Origin: Sphingomonas baiyangensis
GTDB lineage: Bacteria > Pseudomonadota > Alphaproteobacteria > Sphingomonadales > Sphingomonadaceae
Direction of reading: 5' to 3'
Assembly: GCF_005144715.1 (NCBI RefSeq)
Contig: NZ_SWKR01000002.1
Location: 248,001-312,000, forward strand
DNA: 64,000 nt
The first letter of the stretch is position 1; each line of letters begins with the position of its first letter. Under the pieces are notes generated by a model. The model was not told where the DNA came from and did no database searches. It saw only the letters and a program-made list of their open reading frames with translations. Shown piece after piece: positions 41,850 through 51,240 of the stretch. A program made the position numbers and the translations under genes.

Positions 41850-43493
41850 ATGCAGACAGTCGAGACGTTGAACGAGGGCCTGAAGCGCGCCTACACGCTC
41901 ACCATCCCCGCTGCCGATATCGAGCGCCGGGTCGATGCCGAGGTCAAGCGCGTCGCCCCGCAGATCCGCATGCCCGGCTTCCGCCCCGGCAAGGTGCCCG
42001 CCAATCTCGTGCGCAAGATGCATGGCGAGGCGCTGGCGCAGGACGCGCTCAACACCTCGATCCAGGAAGGCATCCAGGCGCTGATCGCCGAGCAGAAGCT
42101 GCGTCCCGCGATGCAGCCCTCGGTCGCGCTCGATGATTATGCGCCGGGCAAGGACGCCGCCGTCAAGGTCGAGCTCGAAGTGCTGCCCGACGTGCCCGCC
42201 CCGTCGATCGACGGGCTTAAGCTCGAGCGGCTGATCGTCCCCGTCGCCGACGATCGCGTCGACGAGCAACTGCGCATGATCGCCGGCCAGCAGAAGAAGT
42301 TCGACGACGCGCCCGAAGGCCATACCGCCGCCACCGGCGACCTCGTCGTCATGGATTTCGTCGGCAAGGTCGATGGCGTCGCGTTCGATGGCGGCACCGG
42401 CGAGGACATGTCGGTCGAGATCGGCACCGGCCGCCTCATCCCCGGCTTCGAGGACCAGCTGGTCGGGGTGAAGGCGGGCGACGAGAAGCAGATCGAGGTG
42501 ACCTTCCCCGAGGATTACGGCGTCGACACGCTGGCAGGCAAGCCGGCGACCTTCGACCTCACGATCAAGGCAGTGCGCGTCTCGGGCGATCAGGCGATCG
42601 ACGATGATTTCGCCAAGTCGCTCGGCCTCGAAAGCCTCGAGCAGCTGCAGGGCATGATCCGCAGCCAGCTCGAGAACGAGACCGGCCAGATGACGCGCAC
42701 GCACATGAAGCGCAAGCTGCTCGACCAGCTCGCCGAGGGCCACGACTTCCCCGTGCCGCCGTCGATGGTCGAGGCCGAGTTCAACCAGATCTGGGCGCAG
42801 CTCGAGCAGGAGGCCGCGCGCGAGGAAGATCCCGCCGCCGCGATGGCCGAGCTCGAGAACGAGCGCGACGACTATCGCAAGATCGCCGAGCGCCGCGTGC
42901 GCCTGGGGCTGCTGCTCTCCGAGATCGGCCAGGCCAACGGCATCGAGGTGACGCAGGCCGAGATGAGCCGCCTGGTGATGCAGGCCGCCCAGCAATATCG
43001 CGAGGCCGATCGCGAGCGCTTCATCCAGTATGTCCAGCAGGAGCCGATGGCCGCGGCCCAGCTGCGCGCGCCGCTCTACGAGGACAAGGTCGTCGATTTC
43101 CTGTTCGACAAGGCAGAGGTCGCCGAGCGCGAAGTGACGCGCGAGGAGCTCGAAGCCGCGATCGAGGCCGAGGATGGCAACGTGCCGCATGTCCATGGCC
43201 CCGATTGCGACCATGACCATGACCATGCGCCCAAAAAGGCAAAGGCGAAGAAGGTGACCGCCAAGGACGTCGAGCCTGCCGAGCCCAATGCCCCCGCCGA
43301 GGCCGAAGCGCCGAAGAAGAAGGCCGCCACCAAGAAGGCACTCGCCGCACCCGCCGAGGAAGCGCCCGCGGCCGAAGCCGAGCCGGTGAAGAAGAAGGCC
43401 GCGCCGAAGAAGAAGGCCGAAGCCGCCGACGACGCGGCCGAGCCTGCGCCGAAGAAGAAGGCACCGGCCAAGAAGAAGGCCGAGGCCGAGTAA
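41850..43493 (+). CDS. tig: Trigger factor with long charged C-terminal extension
   Basis: A 547-residue ribosome-associated chaperone and prolyl isomerase; typical trigger factors are about 430-450. The N-terminal ribosome-binding domain has IRMPGFRPGKVPANLVRKMH; the FKBP-like domain contains GDLVVMDFVGKVDGVAFDGG and IPGFEDQLVGVKAGDEKQIE; the helical chaperone domain extends to about residue 440. The extra about 100 residues start with a His/Asp cluster (HVHGPDCDHDHDHAPKKAKA) and continue as Lys/Ala/Glu repeats (APKKKAPAKKKAEAE). The start at 41850 avoids reading through the tRNA gene. Confidence 0.95.
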   Translation: MQTVETLNEGLKRAYTLTIPAADIERRVDAEVKRVAPQIRMPGFRPGKVPANLVRKMHGEALAQDALNTSIQEGIQALIAEQKLRPAMQPSVALDDYAPGKDAAVKVELEVLPDVPAPSIDGLKLERLIVPVADDRVDEQLRMIAGQQKKFDDAPEGHTAATGDLVVMDFVGKVDGVAFDGGTGEDMSVEIGTGRLIPGFEDQLVGVKAGDEKQIEVTFPEDYGVDTLAGKPATFDLTIKAVRVSGDQAIDDDFAKSLGLESLEQLQGMIRSQLENETGQMTRTHMKRKLLDQLAEGHDFPVPPSMVEAEFNQIWAQLEQEAAREEDPAAAMAELENERDDYRKIAERRVRLGLLLSEIGQANGIEVTQAEMSRLVMQAAQQYREADRERFIQYVQQEPMAAAQLRAPLYEDKVVDFLFDKAEVAEREVTREELEAAIEAEDGNVPHVHGPDCDHDHDHAPKKAKAKKVTAKDVEPAEPNAPAEAEAPKKKAATKKALAAPAEEAPAAEAEPVKKKAAPKKKAEAADDAAEPAPKKKAPAKKKAEAE

Positions 43494-43505
43494 GGGCTAC
43501 TCGAT

Positions 43506-43587
43506 CCCCGTTCGCCCTGAGCTTGTCGAAGGGCCGCTCTTTCCTGATAGGAAGGACGGGGCTTCGACTGGCTCAGCCCGAACGGGG
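43506..43587. repeat. REP-like intergenic inverted repeat (copy D)
   Basis: The arms CCCCGTTCGCCCTGAGCTTG and GACTGGCTCAGCCCGAACGG are near-complementary around a central TCCTGATAGGA hairpin. Located just after the tig stop, it may end that transcript. Confidence 0.8.
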
Positions 43588-43592
43588 GTAGC

Positions 43593-44552
43593 GTGAATCA
43601 TCAGCCAAGCCGCGGCGGCGAACCACGCATCGCCGTTATCCTGCCCTGCTACAACGAGGAAGCCGCGATCGCGCAGACGGTTGCGGGCTTCCGTGCCGCG
43701 CTGCCCGATGCGGCGATCTACGTGTATGACAACAACAGCCGCGACGGCACCGTCGCGGTCGCCCGCGCCGCCGGCGCGATCGTCCGCAGCGAGCGCGTGC
43801 AGGGCAAGGGCGCGGTGGTGCGCCGCATGTTCGCCGATGTCGATGCCGACATCTATGTGATGGCCGATGGCGACGCGACCTACGATGCCGCCTCGGCGCC
43901 AGCGCTCGTCGCGCGCCTGATCGACGAACAGCTCGACATGGTCGTCGGCAGCCGCATCCACGAGGCAGCCGAAGCCTATCGGCGCGGCCACCAGTTCGGC
44001 AACAAGGCGCTCACGGGCATGCTCGCCCGGCTGTTCGGGCGCAGCTTTACCGATATCCTGTCGGGCTACCGCGTCTTCTCGCGCCGCTTCGTGAAAAGCT
44101 TCCCCGCGCTCTCGGCCGGGTTCGAGATCGAAACCGAGATCAGCGTCCACGCGCTCGAACTCAAGATGCCCGTCGCCGAGGTCGAAACGCCCTATTTCGC
44201 GCGCCCCGAAGGCTCGCAATCGAAGCTCAGCACCTATTCGGACGGCTGGCGCATCGCCACCACCATCGCCACGCTCTACCGTATCGAGCGGCCGATGCTG
44301 TTCTTCGGCATCATCGGCGCGCTGTTCGCCGCGGTGGCGGTGCTGCTCGCGGTGCCGCTCGGCGTCACCTATCTCGAAACGGGCGAAGTGCCGCGCTTCC
44401 CCACCGCGATCCTCGCGACGGGGCTGATGATCCTCGCCTTCCTCAACCTGTTCGCCGGCCTCATCCTCGACACCGTCGTGCGCGGCCGCCGCGAAGTCCG
44501 CCGCCTTGCCTATCTAGCCTATCCCGCGCCGGGGCATCCGACAGCGTCCTGA
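43593..44552 (+). CDS. Family 2 glycosyltransferase with C-terminal membrane helices
   Basis: A 319-residue GT2 enzyme resembling DPM/undecaprenyl-phosphate sugar transferases. The nucleotide-sugar motifs are IAVILPCYNEEAAIAQTVAG, VYDNNSRDGTVAVAR and the metal-binding YVMADGDATYDAAS, with the acceptor-site region DILSGYRVFSRRFVKSFPAL. Two C-terminal hydrophobic helices (about residues 240-265 and 278-300) anchor it. The start is GTG at 43593. A lipid-linked sugar synthesis role is inferred. It is a singleton between tig and clpP. Confidence 0.85.
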   Translation: MNHQPSRGGEPRIAVILPCYNEEAAIAQTVAGFRAALPDAAIYVYDNNSRDGTVAVARAAGAIVRSERVQGKGAVVRRMFADVDADIYVMADGDATYDAASAPALVARLIDEQLDMVVGSRIHEAAEAYRRGHQFGNKALTGMLARLFGRSFTDILSGYRVFSRRFVKSFPALSAGFEIETEISVHALELKMPVAEVETPYFARPEGSQSKLSTYSDGWRIATTIATLYRIERPMLFFGIIGALFAAVAVLLAVPLGVTYLETGEVPRFPTAILATGLMILAFLNLFAGLILDTVVRGRREVRRLAYLAYPAPGHPTAS

Positions 44553-44615
44553 CCCCCTTGCGCTGTCTCCATCGAGCGCCGATGTTGGCGGCTCACCTTC
44601 CAGAGCGGGATTTCC

Positions 44616-45245
44616 ATGCACGACCCCTTGAGCGCCCTTGTTCCCATCGTCATCGAACAGTCGAGCCGTGGCGAGCGCAGCTTCGACATCTTCTCGCGCC
44701 TGCTGCGCGAGCGCATCGTCTTCGTGAACGGGCCGGTGGAAGACGGCATGGCCTCGGTCATCGTGGCGCAGCTGCTGTTCCTCGAATCGGAAAATCCGAA
44801 GAAGGACATCTGGATGTACATCAACTCGCCGGGCGGCGTCGTCACGGCGGGCATGGCGATCCATGACACCATGCAGTATATCCGCCCGCGCGTCGGCACC
44901 GTGTGCATCGGGCAGGCGGCGTCGATGGGCAGCTTCCTGCTGGCATCGGGCGAGCCGGGGCTGCGGGTCGCGCTCACCAACGCGCGCATCATGGTGCACC
45001 AGCCCTCGGGCGGCGCGCAGGGCATGGCGAGCGACATCGAGATCCAGGCGCGCGAAATCCTCCGTATCCGCAAGCGCATGAACGAGCTCTATTCGAAGTA
45101 CACCGGCAAGCCGATCGAGGAGATCGAGCGCGCGATGGACCGCGACACCTTCCTCGAGGCCGAGGAGGCCAAGGCGTTCGGTATCGTCGATCAGGTGTAT
45201 GACAAGCGCCCGGCGCTCGCCGAGGACAGCGAAAAGGCGAGCTGA
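44616..45245 (+). CDS. clpP: ATP-dependent Clp protease proteolytic subunit
   Basis: A 209-residue ClpP. The serine motif is [14 protein letters not shown], the histidine motif [14 protein letters not shown], and the Asp lies in [15 protein letters not shown]. The N-terminal propeptide region ([20 protein letters not shown]) is typical. It pairs with ClpX encoded 175 bp downstream. Confidence 0.97.
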   Translation: MHDPLSALVPIVIEQSSRGERSFDIFSRLLRERIVFVNGPVEDGMASVIVAQLLFLESENPKKDIWMYINSPGGVVTAGMAIHDTMQYIRPRVGTVCIGQAASMGSFLLASGEPGLRVALTNARIMVHQPSGGAQGMASDIEIQAREILRIRKRMNELYSKYTGKPIEEIERAMDRDTFLEAEEAKAFGIVDQVYDKRPALAEDSEKAS

Positions 45246-45262
45246 CGCCGTTGGGGGATGCT

Positions 45263-45287
45263 CACATTTTGTTGGCACATTTTGTTG
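45263..45287. repeat. Direct repeat CACATTTTGTTG x2 in the clpP-clpX spacer
   Basis: Two identical 12-mers with a 13-bp period, in an otherwise GC-rich spacer. A further ACATTTTGTTGGC occurs at 20234-20246 after the BLUF gene. The meaning is unknown; a regulator site in the clpX promoter region is possible. Confidence 0.5.
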
Positions 45288-45420
45288 ATTGTCCCCCGGC
45301 AAGGGCAGTGTAGGATCGGTCGTCGCGCGCTCCGGCAGCGCGACGATCAGTGTGTACGGGCGCCTCGCCGGATCAGGGGCTGAAAGGTCGCTCCGCCTGT
45401 CTGGAGCGAATGGTGACTGA

Positions 45421-46689
45421 ATGACGAAATTGAGCGGCGGCGATTCGAAGTCCACCCTCTACTGCTCGTTCTGCGGCAAGTCGCAGCACGAGGTACGCAA
45501 GCTCATCGCCGGCCCCACGGTGTTCATCTGCGACGAGTGCGTCGAGCTCTGCAACGACATCATCCGCGAGGAAGCCAAGTCGGCGCTCGTCTCGAAGAAG
45601 GATGGTGGCGTGCCCACGCCGCAGGAAATCTGCGACGTGCTCGACGACTACGTCATCGGCCAGAAGCGCGCCAAGCGCGTGCTCTCGGTCGCCGTGCACA
45701 ATCACTACAAGCGGCTCAACCACGGCGCCAAGGGTGCCGATGTCGAGCTGTCGAAGTCGAACATCCTGCTCGTCGGCCCCACCGGCTGCGGCAAGACGCT
45801 GCTCGCGCAGACGCTCGCGCGCATTCTCGACGTGCCGTTCACCATGGCCGATGCGACGACGCTGACCGAAGCGGGCTATGTCGGCGAGGATGTTGAGAAC
45901 ATCATCCTCAAGCTGCTCCAGGCCTCGGACTATAATGTCGAGCGGGCGCAGCGCGGCATCGTCTATATCGACGAGATCGACAAGATCAGCCGCAAGGCCG
46001 AGAATCCCTCGATCACGCGCGACGTTTCGGGCGAGGGCGTGCAGCAGGCATTGCTGAAGCTGATGGAGGGCACCACCGCGTCGGTCCCGCCGCAGGGCGG
46101 GCGCAAGCATCCGCAGCAGGAGTTCCTCCAGGTCGATACGACCAACATCCTGTTCATTTGTGGCGGCGCGTTCTCGGGCCTCGAGAAGATCATCGGCGAC
46201 CGTCTGCAGGGCAAGTCGATCGGCTTCGGCGCCTATGTCGCAGCCCCCGAGGAGCGCCGCACTGGCGAGACGCTGCGCCAGGTCGAGCCCGAGGATCTGC
46301 TCAAGTTCGGCCTCATCCCCGAGTTCGTCGGCCGTCTGCCGGTGATCGCCACGCTCGAGGATCTTGACGTGTCGGCGCTGGTGAAGATCCTCACCGAGCC
46401 CAAGAACGCGCTGGTCAAGCAGTATCAGAAGCTGTTCGACATGGAGGGCGTGAAGCTCGGCTTCAATGACGATGCGCTCGTGTCGGTGTCGAAGAAGGCG
46501 ATCGACCGCAAGACCGGCGCGCGCGGCCTGCGCTCGATCCTCGAAGGCATCCTGCTCGATACGATGTTCGATCTGCCCAGCATGGACAGCGTCGACGAGG
46601 TCGTGGTCGACAAGGACGTGGTCGAAGGGCGCAAGGAGCCCGTGCGCGTCTATGCCAAGAAGGAAAAGGCCGGCGGCGGCGCGGCCTGA
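45421..46689 (+). CDS. clpX: ATP-dependent Clp protease ATP-binding subunit
   Basis: A 422-residue AAA+ unfoldase. The N-terminal zinc domain has [14 protein letters not shown] and [11 protein letters not shown]; Walker A is [18 protein letters not shown] (about residue 117), Walker [16 protein letters not shown], and sensor/IGF-loop and pore segments follow ([11 protein letters not shown]). ATG at 45421 is the first codon after an in-frame TGA, so the start is fixed. It delivers substrates to ClpP. Confidence 0.97.
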   Translation: MTKLSGGDSKSTLYCSFCGKSQHEVRKLIAGPTVFICDECVELCNDIIREEAKSALVSKKDGGVPTPQEICDVLDDYVIGQKRAKRVLSVAVHNHYKRLNHGAKGADVELSKSNILLVGPTGCGKTLLAQTLARILDVPFTMADATTLTEAGYVGEDVENIILKLLQASDYNVERAQRGIVYIDEIDKISRKAENPSITRDVSGEGVQQALLKLMEGTTASVPPQGGRKHPQQEFLQVDTTNILFICGGAFSGLEKIIGDRLQGKSIGFGAYVAAPEERRTGETLRQVEPEDLLKFGLIPEFVGRLPVIATLEDLDVSALVKILTEPKNALVKQYQKLFDMEGVKLGFNDDALVSVSKKAIDRKTGARGLRSILEGILLDTMFDLPSMDSVDEVVVDKDVVEGRKEPVRVYAKKEKAGGGAA

Positions 46690-46717
46690 ATGACGCGGGG
46701 CGGAAGTGGTTGACGCC

Positions 46718-47290
46718 ATGATCCGCCCCGTTTCCGCTGCCGATCGCAACATGGCGATAGCCTCGCTCGCGGCAGCGTTCGCCGACGATCCGGCGATGTG
46801 CTTCCTGTTTCCCGATGCACGCCAGCGCCGCCGGCATCTGCCGCGGCTGTTCGCGATGCTCTATGATTCGGATGCCGATCGCGGGCTGCGCCTGATCTCC
46901 GATGATCGTCAGGCGGTCACGCTTTGGCGAGCGCCGGGCAGTGCCGACAATGATGCGCGCTTCGGGTGGCGTCAGCGGCTGGTCGCGCTGTGGCGCTTCG
47001 GTGAAGGGCTCGAGCGTGCACATCGGTTGGGCAAGGCGATCGAGGCGCACTTCCCGCCGCAGCCGTTCTGGTATCTGCACATTGCCGGCTGTGCGCCCGC
47101 AGCACAGGGCAGGGGGCTGGGCGTCGCCGCCGTTCGCGCCGGGTTGCAGCGCATCGAAGGCGCGCCTGCCTATCTGGAGACGGCCAACGAGGCCAATCTG
47201 GGCTTCTATCGCCATCTCGGCTTCGAAGTGCACAGTCGCTGGCAGGTGCCGGGCGACGGCCCCGTTTTCTGGTCGATGCAGCGCGGATAG
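46718..47290 (+). CDS. GNAT-family N-acetyltransferase
   Basis: A 190-residue acetyltransferase. The start MIRPVSAADRNMAIASLAAA is typical; the acetyl-CoA motif A is WYLHIAGCAPAAQGRGLGVA, followed by LETANEANLGFYRHLGFEVH. The substrate is unknown. The GTG at 46706 in the same frame would add four residues. It is followed after 12 bp by a flavin reductase-like gene, and the two may be co-transcribed with clpX. Confidence 0.85.
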   Translation: MIRPVSAADRNMAIASLAAAFADDPAMCFLFPDARQRRRHLPRLFAMLYDSDADRGLRLISDDRQAVTLWRAPGSADNDARFGWRQRLVALWRFGEGLERAHRLGKAIEAHFPPQPFWYLHIAGCAPAAQGRGLGVAAVRAGLQRIEGAPAYLETANEANLGFYRHLGFEVHSRWQVPGDGPVFWSMQRG

Positions 47291-47302
47291 GAGCAGGCGG
47301 CG

Positions 47303-47890
47303 ATGGCGCGATATCTGGTGTTCTACGGCAGCTACCGGCGCGACCGGCAGGGCATCCGCCTCGCGCGCTATCTTGTCGAGCGCTTCGGCGAGCGCGGCGA
47401 CCATGTCGAACTCGTCGATGCACAGGCGGTCGGGCTGCCGATGCTCGACCGGATGTTCAAGGAATATGCCGAAGATGACGCGCCGCGCGCAATGGCCGAT
47501 CTGGCGGCGAAGATCGTCGCGGCAGATGGTTTCGTATTCGTAACAGGCGAGTATAACTGGGGCGTACAGCCGGGTCTCAAGAACCTGACCGATCACTTCC
47601 TCGAGGAGTGGTTCTGGCGACCGGCGGCGATCGCAAGCTATTCGGCAGGCCGTCTGGGCGGTGCGCGCGCCAATTCGCAGTGGCACGCCATCCTGTCGGA
47701 GATGGGCATGGCAGTCGTCTCGAGCACGCTCACCGTCGGCCAGATCGGTCAGGCGCTCGATGCCGATGCCCAGCCGACGGGCGAGGGCGGCGCCGCACTC
47801 GACAAGGCATTTCCTCGCTTTGCCAGTGACTTGTCGTGGTGGGCTGAGGCTGCGCGCGAACAGCGCCGCCGCCAGGCTCCGCCCTATTGA
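47303..47890 (+). CDS. NADPH-dependent FMN reductase-like flavoprotein
   Basis: A 195-residue flavodoxin-fold protein. The phosphate-binding loop is YLVFYGSYRRDRQGIRLARY and the isoalloxazine-contact segment FVTGEYNWGVQPGLKNLTDH, matching the PEYNxxxPxxLKN motif of NADPH:FMN/chromate/azo reductases, here with Trp in place of Gly. The electron acceptor is unknown. It lies after the GNAT gene and is convergent with cdd. Confidence 0.82.
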   Translation: MARYLVFYGSYRRDRQGIRLARYLVERFGERGDHVELVDAQAVGLPMLDRMFKEYAEDDAPRAMADLAAKIVAADGFVFVTGEYNWGVQPGLKNLTDHFLEEWFWRPAAIASYSAGRLGGARANSQWHAILSEMGMAVVSSTLTVGQIGQALDADAQPTGEGGAALDKAFPRFASDLSWWAEAAREQRRRQAPPY

Positions 47891-47896
47891 GCGGCG

Positions 47897-48334
47897 CTAC
47901 AGCCCCAGATCGGCCGGCCCGAAGGCATGCGGCAACAAATCGCGAAGTGCGTGCACTTCGTAACCATCCCCCTCGGCCCCCGCGCAGTAGAGCGTGATGT
48001 CGCGCCCGCCCATCCCGGAGGCCTCGTTGAGCACCTGCCGGCACCGCCCGCACGGCCGCACGGGATCGCTGCCGCGCGCCGCGCCATCGACCTGCATCCC
48101 GCCGATCACCGCGATTTCGGACACGTCGCGCAGCCGTCCCTCGCTCGCCGCCTTGGCGATCGCCACCGTCTCGGCACACAGCGACAGGCCGTAGCTCGCA
48201 TTCTCGAAATTGGCGCCGGTGACGACGCTGCCGTCGGTCAGCAGCACCGCTGCCCCCACCGAGAAGCGCGAATAGGGTGCATGGGCATGACGCGCAGCCT
48301 CGCGCGCGGCAGCGATGAGTTCGGGCGGGGTCAT
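47897..48334 (-). CDS. cdd: Cytidine deaminase
   Basis: A 145-residue homotetramer-type deaminase for pyrimidine salvage. The zinc motifs are SLCAETVAIAKAA (Cys-Ala-Glu with the catalytic Glu) and RPCGRCRQVLNE (Cys pair); the substrate motif is APYSRFSVGAAVLLTDGSVV. The start at 48334 overlaps the stop of the upstream GH25-like gene by four bases. Confidence 0.94.
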   Translation of the reverse strand: MTPPELIAAAREAARHAHAPYSRFSVGAAVLLTDGSVVTGANFENASYGLSLCAETVAIAKAASEGRLRDVSEIAVIGGMQVDGAARGSDPVRPCGRCRQVLNEASGMGGRDITLYCAGAEGDGYEVHALRDLLPHAFGPADLGL

Positions 48335-49005
48335 GGTGCAGCGACGCTCCAGCGGACGGGGGTGTCGAAACCGTCGACGCGCGCCATATCGTTCGCCTGC
48401 CACATGCGCCAGCCACGCGCGACATAGCCGGGCGTGAAGAAGCGCCGCTCGGCCCACACGGTGCGATCGATCGCCTCGCTCAGCCGATATTCCTCCTCGA
48501 ACGCGGGTGCGATGCGGAGCAGCACACGCTTGCCGCTATGCCGCTCGACGCGCTCGATCAGCGCCGACACGTCCTCGACCAGCGCGGTGCGATCGGGCCG
48601 CGCGGCGCATGCCGGATCGAAGGCGAAGGTGATCGTCACGGGCAGCGCGTCGAGCGTGCGGGGCACCGTGGCGTTGAAATGATCGGCCTGCTCGATCGCT
48701 GGCGCGCACAGCGAATAGGCATGCATCGCGCCGCGACGGATGCCGAACTGCGCCAGAGCCTGCCAATGCGCGGCAAAGGCCGGATCGCGACCGGCCTCGC
48801 CGCTGGTCGCCAGTGCATAGACGAAATCGATGTTGTCGGCCTTCGCGGTCCCCCAGTCGACCGGCCCCGACTGCGCGTCGACATCGACGCCCTGCACCGG
48901 ATACGCCTCGATCGCGGGGCGCCATTCGCCGGCATACCACCAGCCGCCGCCCGCCACGGCGGCGGCCAGACCGGCTCCCGCCAGCACGCGCAACATTGCC
49001 CCCAT
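48331..49005 (-). CDS. GH25-like (lysozyme-fold) protein, possibly inactive
   Basis: A 224-residue membrane-anchored protein. An N-terminal helix (RVLAGAGLAAAVAGGGWWYA) is followed by a GH25-like barrel: VQGVDVDAQSGPVDWGTAKA, DFVYALATSGEAGRDPAF, ARGWRMWQANDMARVDGF. GH25 lysozymes use a DxE pair on a mid-barrel strand; here the equivalent strand seems to read TITFAFDPACAA, lacking the Glu, so activity is doubtful. Start candidates are TTG 49017, ATG 49005 and ATG 48996. The upstream UPF0262 gene ends at 49014. Confidence 0.75.
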   Translation of the reverse strand: MGAMLRVLAGAGLAAAVAGGGWWYAGEWRPAIEAYPVQGVDVDAQSGPVDWGTAKADNIDFVYALATSGEAGRDPAFAAHWQALAQFGIRRGAMHAYSLCAPAIEQADHFNATVPRTLDALPVTITFAFDPACAARPDRTALVEDVSALIERVERHSGKRVLLRIAPAFEEEYRLSEAIDRTVWAERRFFTPGYVARGWRMWQANDMARVDGFDTPVRWSVAAP

Positions 49006-49013
49006 TCCCCCGA

Positions 49014-49496
49014 TCAACCTTTGATATGCAGCACGCAGATAAGCGTGAAAAGCCTTCGCGCGGTGTCGAAATCGATCTCGATCTTGCCGTCGAGCCGCTC
49101 CTTGAGCAACTCGGCGGCGTCATTGTGCAGCGCGCGCCGGGCCATGTCGACCGTCTCGATCTGTTGCGGCGTCGCACTGCGGATCGCCTGGTAATAGCTG
49201 TCGCAGATCGCGAAATAGTCGCGGATCGGCCGGCGGAAGCGCCCCAGCGCCAGCACCAGCGTTTCCAGATGGCGCCCGTCCTCGCGCGCGATGGCAAGCG
49301 CGAGCCGCCCTTCCTCGACGCTCAGCGCAAGCCGATAGGGGCCGGCATAGCCGTCGTCATGCGCGCGAAGCGGGCGGAAATGATTGCCTTCGAGAAGATC
49401 GAAGATAGCGATGCGCCGTTCCTGCTCGATATCGGCGTTGCGCCACAGGATGGTGCGTTCGTCGAGCGTGACGTCGATGATGCGCGGATCGGCCAT
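49014..49496 (-). CDS. UPF0262 family protein
   Basis: A 160-residue soluble alphaproteobacterial protein: IIDVTLDERTILWRNADIEQ, ERRIAIFDLLEGNHFRP, GRFRRPIRDYFAICDSYYQA and ALHNDAAELLKERLDGK. The family has no assigned function that I know of. The start at 49496 gives the family length; the frame stays open upstream over the dnaB start on the other strand, but that part is not coding. It is divergent from dnaB by about 120 bp. Confidence 0.88.
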   Translation of the reverse strand: MADPRIIDVTLDERTILWRNADIEQERRIAIFDLLEGNHFRPLRAHDDGYAGPYRLALSVEEGRLALAIAREDGRHLETLVLALGRFRRPIRDYFAICDSYYQAIRSATPQQIETVDMARRALHNDAAELLKERLDGKIEIDFDTARRLFTLICVLHIKG

Positions 49497-49617
49497 TGCA
49501 GGGCAGCGTTGCCGCGTTTTGCCCGCCGGATCAACGTTCGAGCGGTCCGCCGCGTTGTGCCCGTTATCCACAGCCAAGCGGCTTGCGCCTGCCGGTCGCT
49601 TCCCCGACAAGGCCGGC

Positions 49618-51129
49618 ATGGCAACGCATCCGATGATTCCCCCCGCGCCCGGCGAAGGGCTGCGGCTCCCGCAGAATGTCGAAGCCGAGGCCGCGTTGCT
49701 CGGCGCGATGATGATCGACAACCGGCTGGCCGACGATCTGCTCGACCAGTTGAAGCCCGAATTGTTCTTCGAGCCCGTGCATGGCCGCATCTTCGCCGCC
49801 ATCGCCAAGCTGCGCGGTGACGATCTGCTCGCCAACCCGCTGACGCTGCGCCCGATGTTCGACAACGACGCCGGCATGAAGGAACTGGGCGGGCCGGGCT
49901 ATCTGGCGCAACTCACCGGATCTGGCGCGGGGCTGATCGGCGCGCGCCAGTTCGCCAAGCAGATTCACGATCTCGCGCTGCTGCGCACGCTGGTCGAAGT
50001 CGGCCGGGGCCTGGTCGACAAGGCGATGGACACGTCCGAGGCGATCAATCCCTCGGCGCAGATCGAGGCGGCGGAGGAAGCGCTGTTCGCGGTCGCCTCG
50101 GGCGGCCCGACGAACAAGACGGTCAAGACCTTCGCCAATGCCGCCACCGCCGCCGTCGACATGGCGGCGAAGGCGCTCAATTCGGGCGGCGGGCTTTCGG
50201 GCACGACGACGGGCTTCGAGAGCATCAACCAGCGCATCGGTGGCCTGCACCATTCGGACCTCGTGATCCTCGCCGGCCGTCCCGGCATGGGCAAGACCTC
50301 GCTCGCCACCAACATCGCGTTCAATTCGGCGCGGCGTTGGATGGATGACATGGCGATCGGCCTGACGCCCAAGGAAAGCGTCGGCGGCAAGGTCGCGTTC
50401 TTCAGCCTCGAAATGTCGGCCGACCAGCTCGCCACGCGCATCCTTGCCGAACAGTCGCGCATCAGTTCCGAAGCGCTGCGCATGGGCAAGATATCGAAGG
50501 CCGAGTTCCGCCAGCTTGCCGAGGCGGCTACCGACCTGCAGAACTTGCCCTTGTTCATCGACGATACTGCGGGCCTCTCGATCAGCGCGCTGCACACGCG
50601 CGTGCGTCGCCTCAAGCGGACGCTGGGCGACGATCTCAAGTTCGTCGTGATCGACTATCTCCAGTTGCTTCAGGGATCAGGCAGCCGCGCGAGTGACAAT
50701 CGCGTGCAGGAAATCTCCGAGATCAGCCGTGGTCTCAAGACGCTTGCCAAGGACCTCGACGTGGCGGTGATGGCGCTGTCGCAGCTCAGCCGCGCGGTCG
50801 AGCAGCGTGAGGACAAGCGGCCGCAGCTGTCGGACCTGCGCGAATCGGGCTCGATCGAGCAGGACGCCGACATGGTGTGGTTCGTCTATCGCGAGGACTA
50901 TTACGTCGCCGCCAAGGAGCCCAAGCGGCCGGTCGAGGGCGACGATTCGAAGGTTTTCGAAGACCACCAGAAGTGGCACATGGACATGGAGCGCGTGTTC
51001 GGCCTGGCCGAGCTCATCATCGCCAAGCAGCGCCATGGTGCCACAGGCAAGGTGACGCTGAAGTTCGAGCCCGAGATCACGCGCTTCAGCGACTATGCCG
51101 GCGCGCAATATGCCGGGCCGCTCGACTGA
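49618..51129 (+). CDS. dnaB: Replicative DNA helicase
   Basis: A 503-residue hexameric helicase. The N-terminal domain reads RLPQNVEAEAALLGAMMIDN; the RecA-like domain has Walker A VILAGRPGMGKTSLATNIAF, Walker B FVVIDYLQLLQG, and RESGSIEQDADMVWFVYRED. A short insert around residues 241-258 (MDDMAIGLTPKESVGGKVAF) lengthens a surface region compared with E. coli DnaB. AAGG precedes ATG at 49618. Confidence 0.96.
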   Translation: MATHPMIPPAPGEGLRLPQNVEAEAALLGAMMIDNRLADDLLDQLKPELFFEPVHGRIFAAIAKLRGDDLLANPLTLRPMFDNDAGMKELGGPGYLAQLTGSGAGLIGARQFAKQIHDLALLRTLVEVGRGLVDKAMDTSEAINPSAQIEAAEEALFAVASGGPTNKTVKTFANAATAAVDMAAKALNSGGGLSGTTTGFESINQRIGGLHHSDLVILAGRPGMGKTSLATNIAFNSARRWMDDMAIGLTPKESVGGKVAFFSLEMSADQLATRILAEQSRISSEALRMGKISKAEFRQLAEAATDLQNLPLFIDDTAGLSISALHTRVRRLKRTLGDDLKFVVIDYLQLLQGSGSRASDNRVQEISEISRGLKTLAKDLDVAVMALSQLSRAVEQREDKRPQLSDLRESGSIEQDADMVWFVYREDYYVAAKEPKRPVEGDDSKVFEDHQKWHMDMERVFGLAELIIAKQRHGATGKVTLKFEPEITRFSDYAGAQYAGPLD

Positions 51130-51240
51130 GTTGCTCGGCCGAGGCGGGCAGATCGTACGCCGGCAACATGCCCTATATTTTCTTGGCCACGGTTAAGGTG
51201 CCGCGGTCGAATAACGCCGATCTGGGCATCGGCTCCTCGG

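Noticed and set aside
41700..41850. In-frame upstream extension of tig from 41700
   Set aside because: It would read through tRNA-Leu; the conserved trigger-factor N-terminus begins at 41850.
45410..45424. Four-codon upstream frame ATG GTG ACT GAA TGA overlapping the clpX start
   Set aside because: Too short to judge and easily due to chance; without ribosome profiling there is no support for a regulatory leader.
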